A stretch of DNA of 13,215 bases from JANWHZ01 sp035545555 (GCA_035545555.1 DASZYD010000033.1:1-13215), one strand, 5' to 3'; positions 5,647 to 13,020 are shown, counted from the first letter of the stretch. The notes: generated from the sequence alone by a model not told the origin. Translations and numbers: made by a program.

Positions 5647-6282
5647 CTAGACAGCCGGCGTATTGTCGAGAGATTGCCAGATGTACCAGCTGGCAACTGA
5701 CTCATAGGGATGCCAGTGCCGTTGCGCGGCAATCTCGGCTACCTGCTGCGGCGATGGCGTCTCAGCCAGCCCATACAGTTTTTTGATGCCGCCTCGAATA
5801 CCTAAGTCACCTACGGGCAGCACATCCAACCGGCCCATGCAGAACATAAGGAACATGTGCACTGTCCATGCACCGATGCCTTTTACATCGGTCAGCTCCC
5901 TGCTGATCGCTTCGTTGCTGAGCCCATCCAGATGGTCGAAGCGGACTTTACCGTCGATCACGTGCGCTGCCAGATCGCGAATGTAGGTTGCTTTGGCACG
6001 GCCCAGTCCGGCGCCGCGCAGCTCATCGACACTTTTGGCAAGGATAGCTTCCGGGGCCGGGAAGCTACCGCCGAATAGTTCCAAAAAACGTCGCTCAATG
6101 CTGTCGGCCGCTTTGGTACTGAGCTGCTGATTGATAATTGACTGCACCAGCGACCGGTAATATTCGTGATGCGGCCGCATCGTCGGCAGCGCCGACCGGG
6201 CAATCACCGTGCCTAGTACGGGGTCGTGTGCCGCCAGGTGCGCGGCTGCAGCTTTCAGCTGTAGTATGTATGTGTCGGTCAT
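5647..6282 (-). CDS. DNA-3-methyladenine glycosylase II-like (AlkA group, HhH-GPD), 211 aa
   Basis: A base-excision repair glycosylase that should remove alkylated purines from DNA. It contains SLVQSIINQQLSTKAADSIE (44-63), the helix-hairpin-helix LTDVKGIGAWTVHMFLMF (130-147), and DVLPVGDLGIRGG (153-165) with the catalytic Asp159. The C-terminal WHPYESVASWYIW (190-202) matches the AlkA WRPYRSxAxWYLW signature. It lacks the extra N-terminal domain of E. coli AlkA and corresponds to the shorter form common in many bacteria. The frame is open further upstream (to 6432), but ATG 6282 was chosen because the extension runs through the divergent gene's promoter and start. A TACAAT box (6298-6293, minus strand) ends 10 nt before the ATG, so the leader is very short. 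Divergent from the surface protein gene, with 59 nt between starts. Confidence 0.93.
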   Translation of the reverse strand: MTDTYILQLKAAAAHLAAHDPVLGTVIARSALPTMRPHHEYYRSLVQSIINQQLSTKAADSIERRFLELFGGSFPAPEAILAKSVDELRGAGLGRAKATYIRDLAAHVIDGKVRFDHLDGLSNEAISRELTDVKGIGAWTVHMFLMFCMGRLDVLPVGDLGIRGGIKKLYGLAETPSPQQVAEIAAQRHWHPYESVASWYIWQSLDNTPAV

Positions 6283-6292
6283 CTTCCAGCTT

Positions 6293-6298
6293 ATTGTA
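6293..6298 (-). promoter_or_regulatory. -10 box of the alkA-like gene
   Basis: Read on the minus strand this is TACAAT, ending 10 nt before ATG 6282, which implies a leader of only a few nucleotides. It sits within a 59-bp divergent promoter region shared with the 6342 gene. Confidence 0.5.
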
Positions 6299-6328
6299 CC
6301 GCGCGTGACGTCGCCGCGGCATACGCTG

Positions 6329-6334
6329 TATACT
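6329..6334 (+). promoter_or_regulatory. -10 box of the 636-aa surface protein gene, leaderless
   Basis: TATACT ends 7 nt before ATG 6342, placing the start of transcription at or next to the A of the ATG. A weak -35 (GTGACG, 6305-6310) lies 18 nt upstream. No Shine-Dalgarno is present. Confidence 0.55.
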
Positions 6335-6341
6335 TGAGCCA

Positions 6342-8252
6342 ATGGATGATTTTCTACCGAGGAAGGGTGTGCAGTCATCGCAGCATAATGCCTTGGGCAG
6401 CCAGGAGGCGCGATCTGCGCCGCCGTTGCCAAAAGACCTAATTGTCGACGCCGCGCAGCCTATCCCTGTGCAGCCCGCCGCAGTCGTCAGCCCAAACCAG
6501 GTACAGGCGGCCGGGGCCGCATCAGTCGTGCCGGCGCCGGGCGAGCAAGCCGCTACTGATATCCCGGCTGCGGTACCGTCGCAGCCGACCCACCGGGCAA
6601 ACCCGCTGCAGCGGTTCTTCGGCTGGGTCTGGCATCACAAAAAGCTGACGATTCCGGCGCTGCTGGCCCTCATCTTGGCCGTTGTGTTGGGCCTGCCGGT
6701 CACCCGCTATCCTATCCTGGCACTGGGGCTCAAGCGGCCTTTTACCATCACGGTCATGGATAGTAAAACAGGCACGCCGGTAAGCGGGGCCAACATTACG
6801 CTCGATGGCCACCACGTCTCGACGGACAGCGTGGGTCGTGCCAAGATCACTGCCAGGGTAGGCAAGCGCACGGCACACATCACCAAGCAGTATTACCAAT
6901 CAACCGATGCTGCATTGTTCGTCGGCATCAGCACGGCGCACAATTCGACGAAAGTTCGCCTGTCCGCTACCGGCCGCCAGGTACCCATCAAAGTGGTCAA
7001 TACGATTACCGGCAAGCCGGTGGCCGGTGCGGTGATCACCGTCTTGGACACCGATGCCAAGACCGACGCCAACGGCCAGGCAACCATTGTTCTGCCGACC
7101 GACGTCGCTTCGCAATCGGCAACTATCGCCGCAGCCGGCTACAATAAGCTGAGTGCCCCGGTGCAGGTTACCGACCAGACGGTTGCGGCCAACACCTTTG
7201 CGATCACGCCGGCCGGCCGCGTGCTGTTCCTCTCAAATCTGAGCGGTAAGATTGACGTCGCCTCGGCCAATCTCGACGGCACAGGCCGCCAGACCGTATT
7301 GGCCGGGACGGGCAGTGAAGATCCCAACAACACGGTGTTACTGGCGACGCGCGACTGGGAGTTCGCCGCGCTGCTGAGCGCCCGTGATGGTGGCCAGTTC
7401 GGCAAGCTGTTTATGATCACCGCCAGCAATGGCAAGTTTAGTACCATAGACAGTACCGCCGCAGCTATTACACCGATCGGCTGGGTCGGCCACACGCTCG
7501 TATATGAAGTAAGCTCAAACACCGCGCCATGGTGGCAGCCCGGTGGCACGCTTATCAAAAGCTATAATGCTGACACGGGCAAGACGCTCACCATTGTAAC
7601 CTCACAAGCTACTGGTACAAGCGATAGCGACGCCGAGCATCAAGCTGTCTGGAGCCCGCTCATCATGGGCGACAATCTCATCTACGCCACCACATGGTAT
7701 GGCCCCTCGCAGAGCATGAACGTGAGCGGCCAGCAGAATACCATCATGTCCATCAAGACAGACGGCACGGGCAGTAAAACCGCTAAGAGCGTTGATGCCG
7801 GCCAATATTATGTCAATACCCTCAACCTGGCCAATCCAACCACGCTGTATTTCAGCATCAGCAGCAGTACTTCCGATTCCACAAACTACTACCGTATGGA
7901 CCTGAATGGCAATGTCACTTCCGCCAACACCATCACGAGCGATACGGTCACACAGCAGTACCCTACCTACTTGCTCTCGCCCAATGCCGATGCAACGTTT
8001 TGGGCTGAGCAGCGTGATGGCAAGAATGTGCTCTTCACTGGCGACGCCACCGGCAATAACAGTACCCAGATCGGTTCGCTGAGTGAGTATGCCCCGTACG
8101 GTTGGTTTACCGACAATTACCTGCTGGTGCAAAAGGGCGGCAGCGAGCTCTATATCATGCCGGCAGCTGGCGGCACACCGGTGAAAATTGCCGATTACTT
8201 CAAACCGAACTACCAGTTCTACGCCTTTGACAGCGGCTACGGTGCGCCGTAA
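6342..8252 (+). CDS. Membrane-anchored surface protein with two carboxypeptidase-regulatory-like domains and a probable beta-propeller, 636 aa
   Basis: Domain order: a Pro/Ala/Gln-rich cytoplasmic N-terminus (1-100); one membrane helix preceded by HHKK (about 102-122); a first beta-sandwich (about 132-208, FTITVMDSKTGTPVSGANIT..); a second (about 213-288, VPIKVVNTITGKPVAGAVIT..); then about 350 residues of repeated beta-strand units. The K-TG-PV-GA-I pattern with a later DS-GRA or DANGQA is characteristic of carboxypeptidase-regulatory-like / CNA_B-like folds. The C-terminal part has TolB/WD40-like blades: RVLFLSNLSGKIDVASANLDGTG at its start and LYIMPAAGGTPVKIADYF at its end. With Lys/His residues before the helix, the bulk should face outside. 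Role is unknown; cell-surface sensing or attachment is an inference. It has no enzyme motif that I can see. ATG 6342 is supported by the -10 box 7 nt before it. Confidence 0.8.
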   Translation: MDDFLPRKGVQSSQHNALGSQEARSAPPLPKDLIVDAAQPIPVQPAAVVSPNQVQAAGAASVVPAPGEQAATDIPAAVPSQPTHRANPLQRFFGWVWHHKKLTIPALLALILAVVLGLPVTRYPILALGLKRPFTITVMDSKTGTPVSGANITLDGHHVSTDSVGRAKITARVGKRTAHITKQYYQSTDAALFVGISTAHNSTKVRLSATGRQVPIKVVNTITGKPVAGAVITVLDTDAKTDANGQATIVLPTDVASQSATIAAAGYNKLSAPVQVTDQTVAANTFAITPAGRVLFLSNLSGKIDVASANLDGTGRQTVLAGTGSEDPNNTVLLATRDWEFAALLSARDGGQFGKLFMITASNGKFSTIDSTAAAITPIGWVGHTLVYEVSSNTAPWWQPGGTLIKSYNADTGKTLTIVTSQATGTSDSDAEHQAVWSPLIMGDNLIYATTWYGPSQSMNVSGQQNTIMSIKTDGTGSKTAKSVDAGQYYVNTLNLANPTTLYFSISSSTSDSTNYYRMDLNGNVTSANTITSDTVTQQYPTYLLSPNADATFWAEQRDGKNVLFTGDATGNNSTQIGSLSEYAPYGWFTDNYLLVQKGGSELYIMPAAGGTPVKIADYFKPNYQFYAFDSGYGAP

Positions 8253-8286
8253 AGATACCGGCTAGGTCACGGGGCAGAACGACATC

Positions 8287-8295
8287 TGCTATCAT
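8287..8295 (+). promoter_or_regulatory. Extended -10 of the 227-aa gene, leaderless
   Basis: TGC followed by TATCAT ends 7 nt before ATG 8303. There is no Shine-Dalgarno and no good -35. It lies in the 50-nt gap after the 636-aa gene. Confidence 0.55.
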
Positions 8296-8302
8296 AAGCG
8301 AT

Positions 8303-8986
8303 ATGAAGCACGCCACCCACCCCACCCGTCGCGCCGGCCGGCCGACGACGCCGATCAGCCTGTGGCGGGCACGCCGGTTCCGCCTGTTAGTGGGAGTACT
8401 GGCCGTGTCGCTGGTGTTGCTTGCCGGCTGCATTGCCTACCTGGTCCACACCAACAGCGTGCGATCAGCCCGGGAGCTTGCCGAAAATAAAGCGCGTTTT
8501 ACGGCCGCCGAGCACGACCTGGCCGCCGCCTACACCTCCGTTGTCCAAGCCGCCGGCCAGCCGTATGAGGTACACACGCTGAAGGCGTGTAGCTACGGCT
8601 CGGTCAAATATGACCGCGGCCCACTAGGCTGCACAATCGCATATAAGTTTTCTTACCCTGCCCCCAATCATGAAGCTGGCGCTACTAGCGGCCAAACAGT
8701 ATTAAGCGCAGTCAATGGTAAACACGGGTTGAGTATAGGATCTGTGCATGTGTGGCTAGACAGCCTGAATCAACCGAGCGGTGACTATGACGTATTTCTT
8801 GATGATGAGCATGGTTTAGGGTGTAGTCTTACACATAACACGTACGCGGCCGATGAATATAATTTAGACATAATAACGTCTACACCAAGACTTACTAAGC
8901 GCGCCAATGCATCCTTTATGTCTAGTTTTTCATTAGAATGTGAGCGCGATATTCCACAGGCGGTGTACCCGATTGAGGGAAACTAG
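8303..8986 (+). CDS. Exported or membrane-anchored protein of unknown function, 227 aa
   Basis: I do not recognise this protein. The first 26 residues are basic (RRAGR, WRARRFR), followed by a hydrophobic segment (27-48) that contains LAGC (40-43), a match to a lipobox. However, hydrophobic residues continue after the Cys, so an uncleaved signal anchor is at least as likely as a lipoprotein. A helical stretch (about 55-84) and an outer domain with four further cysteines (LKAC, PLGC, GLGC, LEC) follow, which could form disulfides made by the DsbA-like protein. The last 115 codons (from about 8640) are clearly more AT-rich than the first half and than neighbouring genes. The start is fixed by an extended -10 ending 7 nt before ATG 8303. 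It lies between two surface protein genes in the same direction and probably belongs to the same functional group. Confidence 0.7.
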   Translation: MKHATHPTRRAGRPTTPISLWRARRFRLLVGVLAVSLVLLAGCIAYLVHTNSVRSARELAENKARFTAAEHDLAAAYTSVVQAAGQPYEVHTLKACSYGSVKYDRGPLGCTIAYKFSYPAPNHEAGATSGQTVLSAVNGKHGLSIGSVHVWLDSLNQPSGDYDVFLDDEHGLGCSLTHNTYAADEYNLDIITSTPRLTKRANASFMSSFSLECERDIPQAVYPIEGN

Positions 8987-8987
8987 C

Positions 8988-9016
8988 TTGCGCTTCTGTC
9001 CATAAAGTGCTACCGT
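8988..9016 (+). promoter_or_regulatory. Candidate promoter of the SGNH hydrolase gene
   Basis: TTGCGC (8988-8993), a 17-nt spacer and TACCGT (9011-9016) with an extended TG at 9008-9009. It begins just after the stop of the 227-aa gene. Predicted start near 9023, then a strong ribosome binding site AGAGGAGG (9025-9032) 8 nt before GTG 9041. Confidence 0.45.
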
Positions 9017-9040
9017 TTGGTCGAAGAGGAGGCAACGGCA

Positions 9041-11824
9041 GTGCTGCGACGGCAGCTTTCTAGCTTGATACTGGTACTAGGTCTGCTATCGGCTGCTGTC
9101 TTATCTGCCCATCTGCACGCGACTGCTACCGCCGATACGACCGGCTGGTTTGGCAACGCCCCCAGCATAACGAGAATAGGTGTCACCGACAAGGCTGCGG
9201 CACAGCGCCAGGATCCGACCGGCTGTACGAGCATGACTGTCCCGGTGGTCCGGAATATCCTCAACCAAGTGGTGGTCAATACCGAGACCCGCTGCATGGT
9301 TCAGACAAGTGAAGGCCTGGTGGACTCTTTCCTGGCCGTGTATCAGCCCAATGGATTTACCAAAGCCTATCCGGTAACCTTTTCGGTGCCCGGCTCGGTG
9401 GTCGTCAACCCCATACCTGACTATCCTGGCGCACTGCTCACCAGGAGCGACCCGACGTATCCGGGCGTGGACATGGGGTTATATAAGGACATCGGTCGCC
9501 ATCTGCAATTTAATAACAGTTTGCTCCATCCGGGCTTCATGCTTAGCGACGAGCCGGACCTCTACTTCAAGTACCCCAACGGCCGCAATATGTCGTTCGA
9601 CACGTATGACAGCCTGTCGTTCGCCAACGGCGGCACCTATCTGGTCGCCGAAGCAGTTAGCTATGGCTTTGTGCGCATCAATCTAACCACCTTGGATATG
9701 ACGACGTTCGCTGCCAATACACCGGTTAACAGCGCACGCCAGCCGCTCGGCGCATCGACGGCGGTCAGCCCGTCAGGCCGTTTTGCCACGATAGCATATA
9801 CCGCACCGGGCGGCTGGGGAACTCCGTATTTCAAACTGGTGGATGTCGATGCCTGCGACGATGCATCGGACTCATCCGCGTCAATAGCCGGTTGCACCAC
9901 GGCCGACTACTGGCCGGCGCTAGAGCAGGCGATTCCGGGCCTGGTGGCCATATCCGGCGTAGCGTTTGCGAATGACACATCGCTGAACTTTGTAGCTACG
10001 ACCCGCCAGGGGACGGCGCTCGCATACACGCGGTATGAGCTGACCGCCGCCGGCGAACCGGCACATCTTGAGCAGTATCTGGCGCTTGGCGATTCGTATG
10101 CTTCGGGCGAGGGTACGTTCGATTATACCGCCGGCACCGATGCCCTGCCCAACAAGTGTCATCTATCTGCGCTGTCCTATCCGTTCCTAATGAGCGCCCG
10201 CGCCGGTACGACGCAATCGGTCGCCTGCTCAGGGGCGATTATCGACAATGTATTGGGCGACGAAGGTGGACACAAGGATAATCAACTTAAAGATGTATCT
10301 GATACTGATATAACCCAGAGTCAGAAAGACCAAGCTTATGATCAGCATACGCCAGGTGTAATCGCACAGGATAGATTCGTCTATCAGGATAAACCGAAAG
10401 TGGTGACCATCTCCATCGGCGGCAACGACGTTGGCTTTGCTGATATCATTGCCCGCTGCATATTGCCGTTCAGCCCTGAGTTCTCCGGCTCTCAGGTCAC
10501 CGGTGCCTCAGGCAGTCAGGATTGCTATGCGACGTATGAAGACCGGCTCGAACTGGTCAACACCGTAAACGCGCAGTTCAACAATCTCGTCCAGACGTAT
10601 GCCAAACTACAGGCCGGCGATCCGACACGCCGCGTGTATGTCATCGGCTATCCGCAGATCGTCAAGCCAGACGGCGACTGCGCATTGAATGTGCGGCTTG
10701 GACGGCAGGAAACTGAGTTCGCCTATTTGTTTATCGGCTACCTGGATTCGGTTATCGAGCGGGCAGCGGCCCGGGCCGGCGCCGTGTATGTAGACACGCA
10801 GCATGCTTTTGACGGTCATCGGCTCTGTGAAGCCGGCGGCAGCCAAGTGGCCGTGAACGGACTGACGGCGGGTGATGACAAATTCGTACTGTTCGGCAAC
10901 GAAAGCTACCATCCGAACCAGCTCGGGCACCAGTTGCTGGCGGACGCCATTCTTGCCGCGACGCATAATCTGACCGATCCGATGCCGGCACCAAACACGG
11001 GCATCACGCCGCCGGTAGCAGATGACAGCCTGCCGCTACTGCAGGCACCAAAGGTGAACCGGACAGCCTATACCGTGCTCAATGTGCTGGATGCACCGTT
11101 GCAGGTCCTGCAGCCAGGCGTGCCGTTCCGCGTGGACGTCCCGTCAGTGGATGATATCCTTGCACCAAACAGTGATTTTCAGGCAGTGTTGCACTCGGAC
11201 CCGCTGCGTCTGGGTACGATCCGCAGCGATGCGGTCGGCAACATCACCGGCGACGTGGCAGTGCCGGCCAACGCCGCACCGGGCATACACGTGCTGCATC
11301 TGTACGGCAAGAACATAGCCGGCGACCTGGTTGATGTGCAGCTGACGGCATATGTGGCAGCAGGCGCGGACGATGCGGACGGTGACGGCATCCCGGACGG
11401 GCAGGACCGATGCCGTTATGTGCCAGCCGCCGGTGTCGACAATGACCAAGATGGCATTGACGATGCGTGCGACTCCTTGATCACAAACCCGCCAGCTGTT
11501 TTGTCAACCGGTAGCGCAGGCACGGCCAGCGGCAACCGTACGGCCACTGCGAGTGCTGCCGCCATCTCGCCGCCGCAACAAACCGGCGCAGGGGCGGGGG
11601 TGGTGGCTGCCGCGGATGATGCGACTGCCTCGGCAACCAGCAAGCAGGTGCTTGGTGCGCAGACGCCTGCACTGCATGAGGCGGCGCAGGCTCAGCCTTC
11701 GGTGTCCAACATAGCGCATAAGCTCGTATGGTGGGTTTGGCCTGCTGGCACAGTAGGCGCACTCAGCATCTTGAGTGCTGTCTTCTTCATATACCGAAAC
11801 GTACGCTGGCATAGAGCCCGATAA
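9041..11824 (+). CDS. Secreted, membrane-anchored SGNH/GDSL-family hydrolase with thrombospondin type-3-like repeat, 927 aa
   Basis: The start is GTG 9041, set by AGAGGAGG 8 nt upstream; TTG 9017 would overlap that site. A signal peptide covers 1-31, with likely cleavage after ATATA. Residues 32-340 are an extracellular region of unassigned fold. The SGNH hydrolase domain (about 345-650) has block I YLALGDSYASGEG with Ser352, block III TISIGGNDVGF with Asn462, and block V NESYHPN with His624. GDSYASGEG resembles actinobacterial secreted esterases of the Streptomyces scabies type. Glu621 sits where a catalytic Asp is usual (D-x-x-H). A beta-rich segment follows (about 680-770), then a Ca2+-binding thrombospondin type-3-like repeat (777-810, DADGDGIPDGQD.. 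and DNDQDGIDDACD), an Ala/Thr/Ser-rich stalk, and a C-terminal membrane helix (about 895-917) with a basic tail. It should be an ester or lipid hydrolase held on the cell surface; the substrate is unknown. Confidence 0.88.
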   Translation: MLRRQLSSLILVLGLLSAAVLSAHLHATATADTTGWFGNAPSITRIGVTDKAAAQRQDPTGCTSMTVPVVRNILNQVVVNTETRCMVQTSEGLVDSFLAVYQPNGFTKAYPVTFSVPGSVVVNPIPDYPGALLTRSDPTYPGVDMGLYKDIGRHLQFNNSLLHPGFMLSDEPDLYFKYPNGRNMSFDTYDSLSFANGGTYLVAEAVSYGFVRINLTTLDMTTFAANTPVNSARQPLGASTAVSPSGRFATIAYTAPGGWGTPYFKLVDVDACDDASDSSASIAGCTTADYWPALEQAIPGLVAISGVAFANDTSLNFVATTRQGTALAYTRYELTAAGEPAHLEQYLALGDSYASGEGTFDYTAGTDALPNKCHLSALSYPFLMSARAGTTQSVACSGAIIDNVLGDEGGHKDNQLKDVSDTDITQSQKDQAYDQHTPGVIAQDRFVYQDKPKVVTISIGGNDVGFADIIARCILPFSPEFSGSQVTGASGSQDCYATYEDRLELVNTVNAQFNNLVQTYAKLQAGDPTRRVYVIGYPQIVKPDGDCALNVRLGRQETEFAYLFIGYLDSVIERAAARAGAVYVDTQHAFDGHRLCEAGGSQVAVNGLTAGDDKFVLFGNESYHPNQLGHQLLADAILAATHNLTDPMPAPNTGITPPVADDSLPLLQAPKVNRTAYTVLNVLDAPLQVLQPGVPFRVDVPSVDDILAPNSDFQAVLHSDPLRLGTIRSDAVGNITGDVAVPANAAPGIHVLHLYGKNIAGDLVDVQLTAYVAAGADDADGDGIPDGQDRCRYVPAAGVDNDQDGIDDACDSLITNPPAVLSTGSAGTASGNRTATASAAAISPPQQTGAGAGVVAAADDATASATSKQVLGAQTPALHEAAQAQPSVSNIAHKLVWWVWPAGTVGALSILSAVFFIYRNVRWHRAR

Positions 11825-11829
11825 CCGGT

Positions 11830-11835
11830 TACACT
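11830..11835 (+). promoter_or_regulatory. -10 box of the mutY-like gene
   Basis: TACACT ends 10 nt before ATG 11846, just after the stop of the SGNH gene. The leader would be about 3-4 nt. An overlapping TACATA (11835-11840) is an alternative, and no Shine-Dalgarno is present. Confidence 0.45.
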
Positions 11836-11845
11836 ACATAGCCGT

Positions 11846-12655
11846 ATGGAACAATTCCGGGCAGTGGTGTATGCGTATTACCGGGACCATGGCCGCCACG
11901 ATCTGCTGTGGCGGCTGCCTGGGGCAGATGGGTCGTTCGACCCATATACAATACTTGTCTCGGAGATTATGCTGCAGCAGACCCAGGTGCCGCGGGTAAT
12001 CCCCAAGTTCACCACGTTTTTACAACAGTTCCCGACGGCTGATGCCCTGGCTGCCGCGCCACTCGGCGAAGTACTGGTGGCCTGGCAAGGGCTGGGCTAT
12101 AACCGGCGTGCCAAGTTCTTGTGGCAAGCTGCGCACATGGTGGCCGGACAGTTTGGTGGCGTGTTTCCGCATACCGCCAAAGAGCTCATGCGGCTGCCGG
12201 GCGTGGGAGCCAATACGGCCGGCGCAGTGCTGGCGTATGCGCACAACGTGCCGGCGCTGTTTGTAGAGACGAATATTCGCACAGTCTATATCCACCATTT
12301 CTTTCAGGACCAGACGGCTGTTCCCGATGCGGCCATACTCGAGCTTGTGGCACAGACGATCGACCGGCACAACCCGCGCGAATTCTATTGGGCGCTGATG
12401 GATTATGGTACATATCTCAAACAGACTGTCGGCAATCTGAGCCGGGCGGGCAAAGGATATGCCACGCAGTCGAAGTTCGAAGGATCGCTGCGCCAACTGC
12501 GCGGTAAAGCGCTGCGCCTATTGGCGGCAGGGCCGCAGCGGGAAGATGCGCTGCTGGAAGCACTGGGCGACGTGCGCGGCGCGGCAGTGGTAGAGCGGCT
12601 GGCGGCGGAAGGGCTCATCCGCCGGCTCGGCGACGGCACGTACGACTTACCATAA
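11846..12655 (+). CDS. MutY-like HhH-GPD DNA glycosylase without Fe-S cluster, 269 aa
   Basis: The protein aligns with the catalytic part of A/G-specific adenine glycosylase, which removes adenine mispaired with 8-oxoguanine. It has LVSEIMLQQTQVPR (37-50) with the catalytic Glu40, LGYNRRAKFLWQAA (83-96) and the helix-hairpin-helix MRLPGVGANTAGAVLAYA (115-132). Two things are unusual. The segment that normally reads DGNVxRV reads ETNIRTV (141-147), so Glu141 takes the place of the second catalytic Asp. The protein has no cysteine at all, so the Cx6Cx2Cx5C [4Fe-4S] site of MutY is absent. In place of the NUDIX-like 8-oxoG-recognition domain there is QSKFEGSLRQLRGKALRLL (208-226) and a short winged-helix-like end. 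I believe similar forms occur in other Patescibacteria. Whether it acts on A:8-oxoG or on another mispair cannot be said. No symbol is given for this reason. Confidence 0.85.
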   Translation: MEQFRAVVYAYYRDHGRHDLLWRLPGADGSFDPYTILVSEIMLQQTQVPRVIPKFTTFLQQFPTADALAAAPLGEVLVAWQGLGYNRRAKFLWQAAHMVAGQFGGVFPHTAKELMRLPGVGANTAGAVLAYAHNVPALFVETNIRTVYIHHFFQDQTAVPDAAILELVAQTIDRHNPREFYWALMDYGTYLKQTVGNLSRAGKGYATQSKFEGSLRQLRGKALRLLAAGPQREDALLEALGDVRGAAVVERLAAEGLIRRLGDGTYDLP

Positions 12656-12663
12656 GCGTGGTG

Positions 12664-12669
12664 TACAAT
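12664..12669 (+). promoter_or_regulatory. -10 box of the 113-aa gene, leaderless
   Basis: TACAAT ends 8 nt before ATG 12678, within the 22-nt gap after the mutY-like stop. No Shine-Dalgarno and no clear -35. Confidence 0.5.
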
Positions 12670-12677
12670 GGCAGTAT

Positions 12678-13019
12678 ATGGACAGCCAGAGCACACCGCA
12701 CCCCAGCACGCCGGCACCAAACGCGCCGGTGATGGATGTGCGCCCGCCCAAGCCGGTCGAGACGCCGGTCGCAACGGAAGCGCCAAAAGACGCGCCCGCG
12801 CAACCAGTTCCTGCGCCGGCCGAACCTCCTGAAACGTCTCCCGACACCTCATCCGCGCCGCTGCCTGCGGCCAAAACAAGCGCTGCAGCCGCGCCGCCCA
12901 GACAGCCGCATACGCCAGGAGTAGGGCTGGCTATCGCGGCGGCGATTAGTATCATTCTGGGGCTGGCGGCGCTGTTCGTGTATGCCTATTTGCGCACCAA
13001 CGGCATCAGTGTGCTATAA
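12678..13019 (+). CDS. Pro/Ala-rich one-pass membrane protein, 113 aa, unknown function
   Basis: Residues 1-78 are low complexity, dominated by Pro, Ala, Thr and Glu with repeated PAP and PPK/PPE motifs and no hydrophobic stretch. A single membrane helix follows (about 82-103, VGLAIAAAISIILGLAALFVYAYL) with a short 10-residue tail. This gives a long disordered tail on one side of the membrane; with the helix near the C-terminus and no signal peptide, the N-terminus is probably cytoplasmic. Similar Pro-rich one-helix proteins are, in my understanding, common in Saccharibacteria. No catalytic motif is visible. The -10 box lies 8 nt before ATG 12678, and the end of the gene overlaps the -10 of the next gene. 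Coding status is supported by the clean helix and the matching spacing. Confidence 0.7.
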   Translation: MDSQSTPHPSTPAPNAPVMDVRPPKPVETPVATEAPKDAPAQPVPAPAEPPETSPDTSSAPLPAAKTSAAAAPPRQPHTPGVGLAIAAAISIILGLAALFVYAYLRTNGISVL

Positions 13020-13020
13020 C
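13012..13020 (+). promoter_or_regulatory. Extended -10 of the Sua5/YrdC gene, overlapping the upstream stop
   Basis: TGC followed by TATAAC ends 7 nt before ATG 13028. The TAA stop of the 113-aa gene (13017-13019) lies inside the -10. A TTGCGC at 12990 is 19 nt upstream, rather far for a -35. Confidence 0.55.

Noticed and set aside
6283..6432. 50-codon upstream extension of the AlkA-like protein
   Set aside because: It overlaps the start and promoter of the divergent gene. The family start fits ATG 6282, with a -10 box just before it.
2526..7228. GTGCTGTTC copies as DNA uptake sequences
   Set aside because: Apart from the aspS terminator, the single copies (near 2528 and 7220) lie in coding frames where they encode Val-Leu-Phe, so codon use explains them.
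7139..8132. Minus-strand ORFs of 139 and 176 codons opposite the 636-aa surface gene
   Set aside because: They are antisense shadows with no start signals and no domain that I recognise.
9017..9040. TTG start 8 codons upstream of the SGNH hydrolase
   Set aside because: The strong AGAGGAGG site lies inside this extension and is well spaced for GTG 9041, which also begins a standard signal peptide.
569..13019. TGA as a sense codon (Gracilibacteria-type code)
   Set aside because: TGA serves as the stop of the 569-1234 gene, and every other gene reads through cleanly without in-frame TGA.
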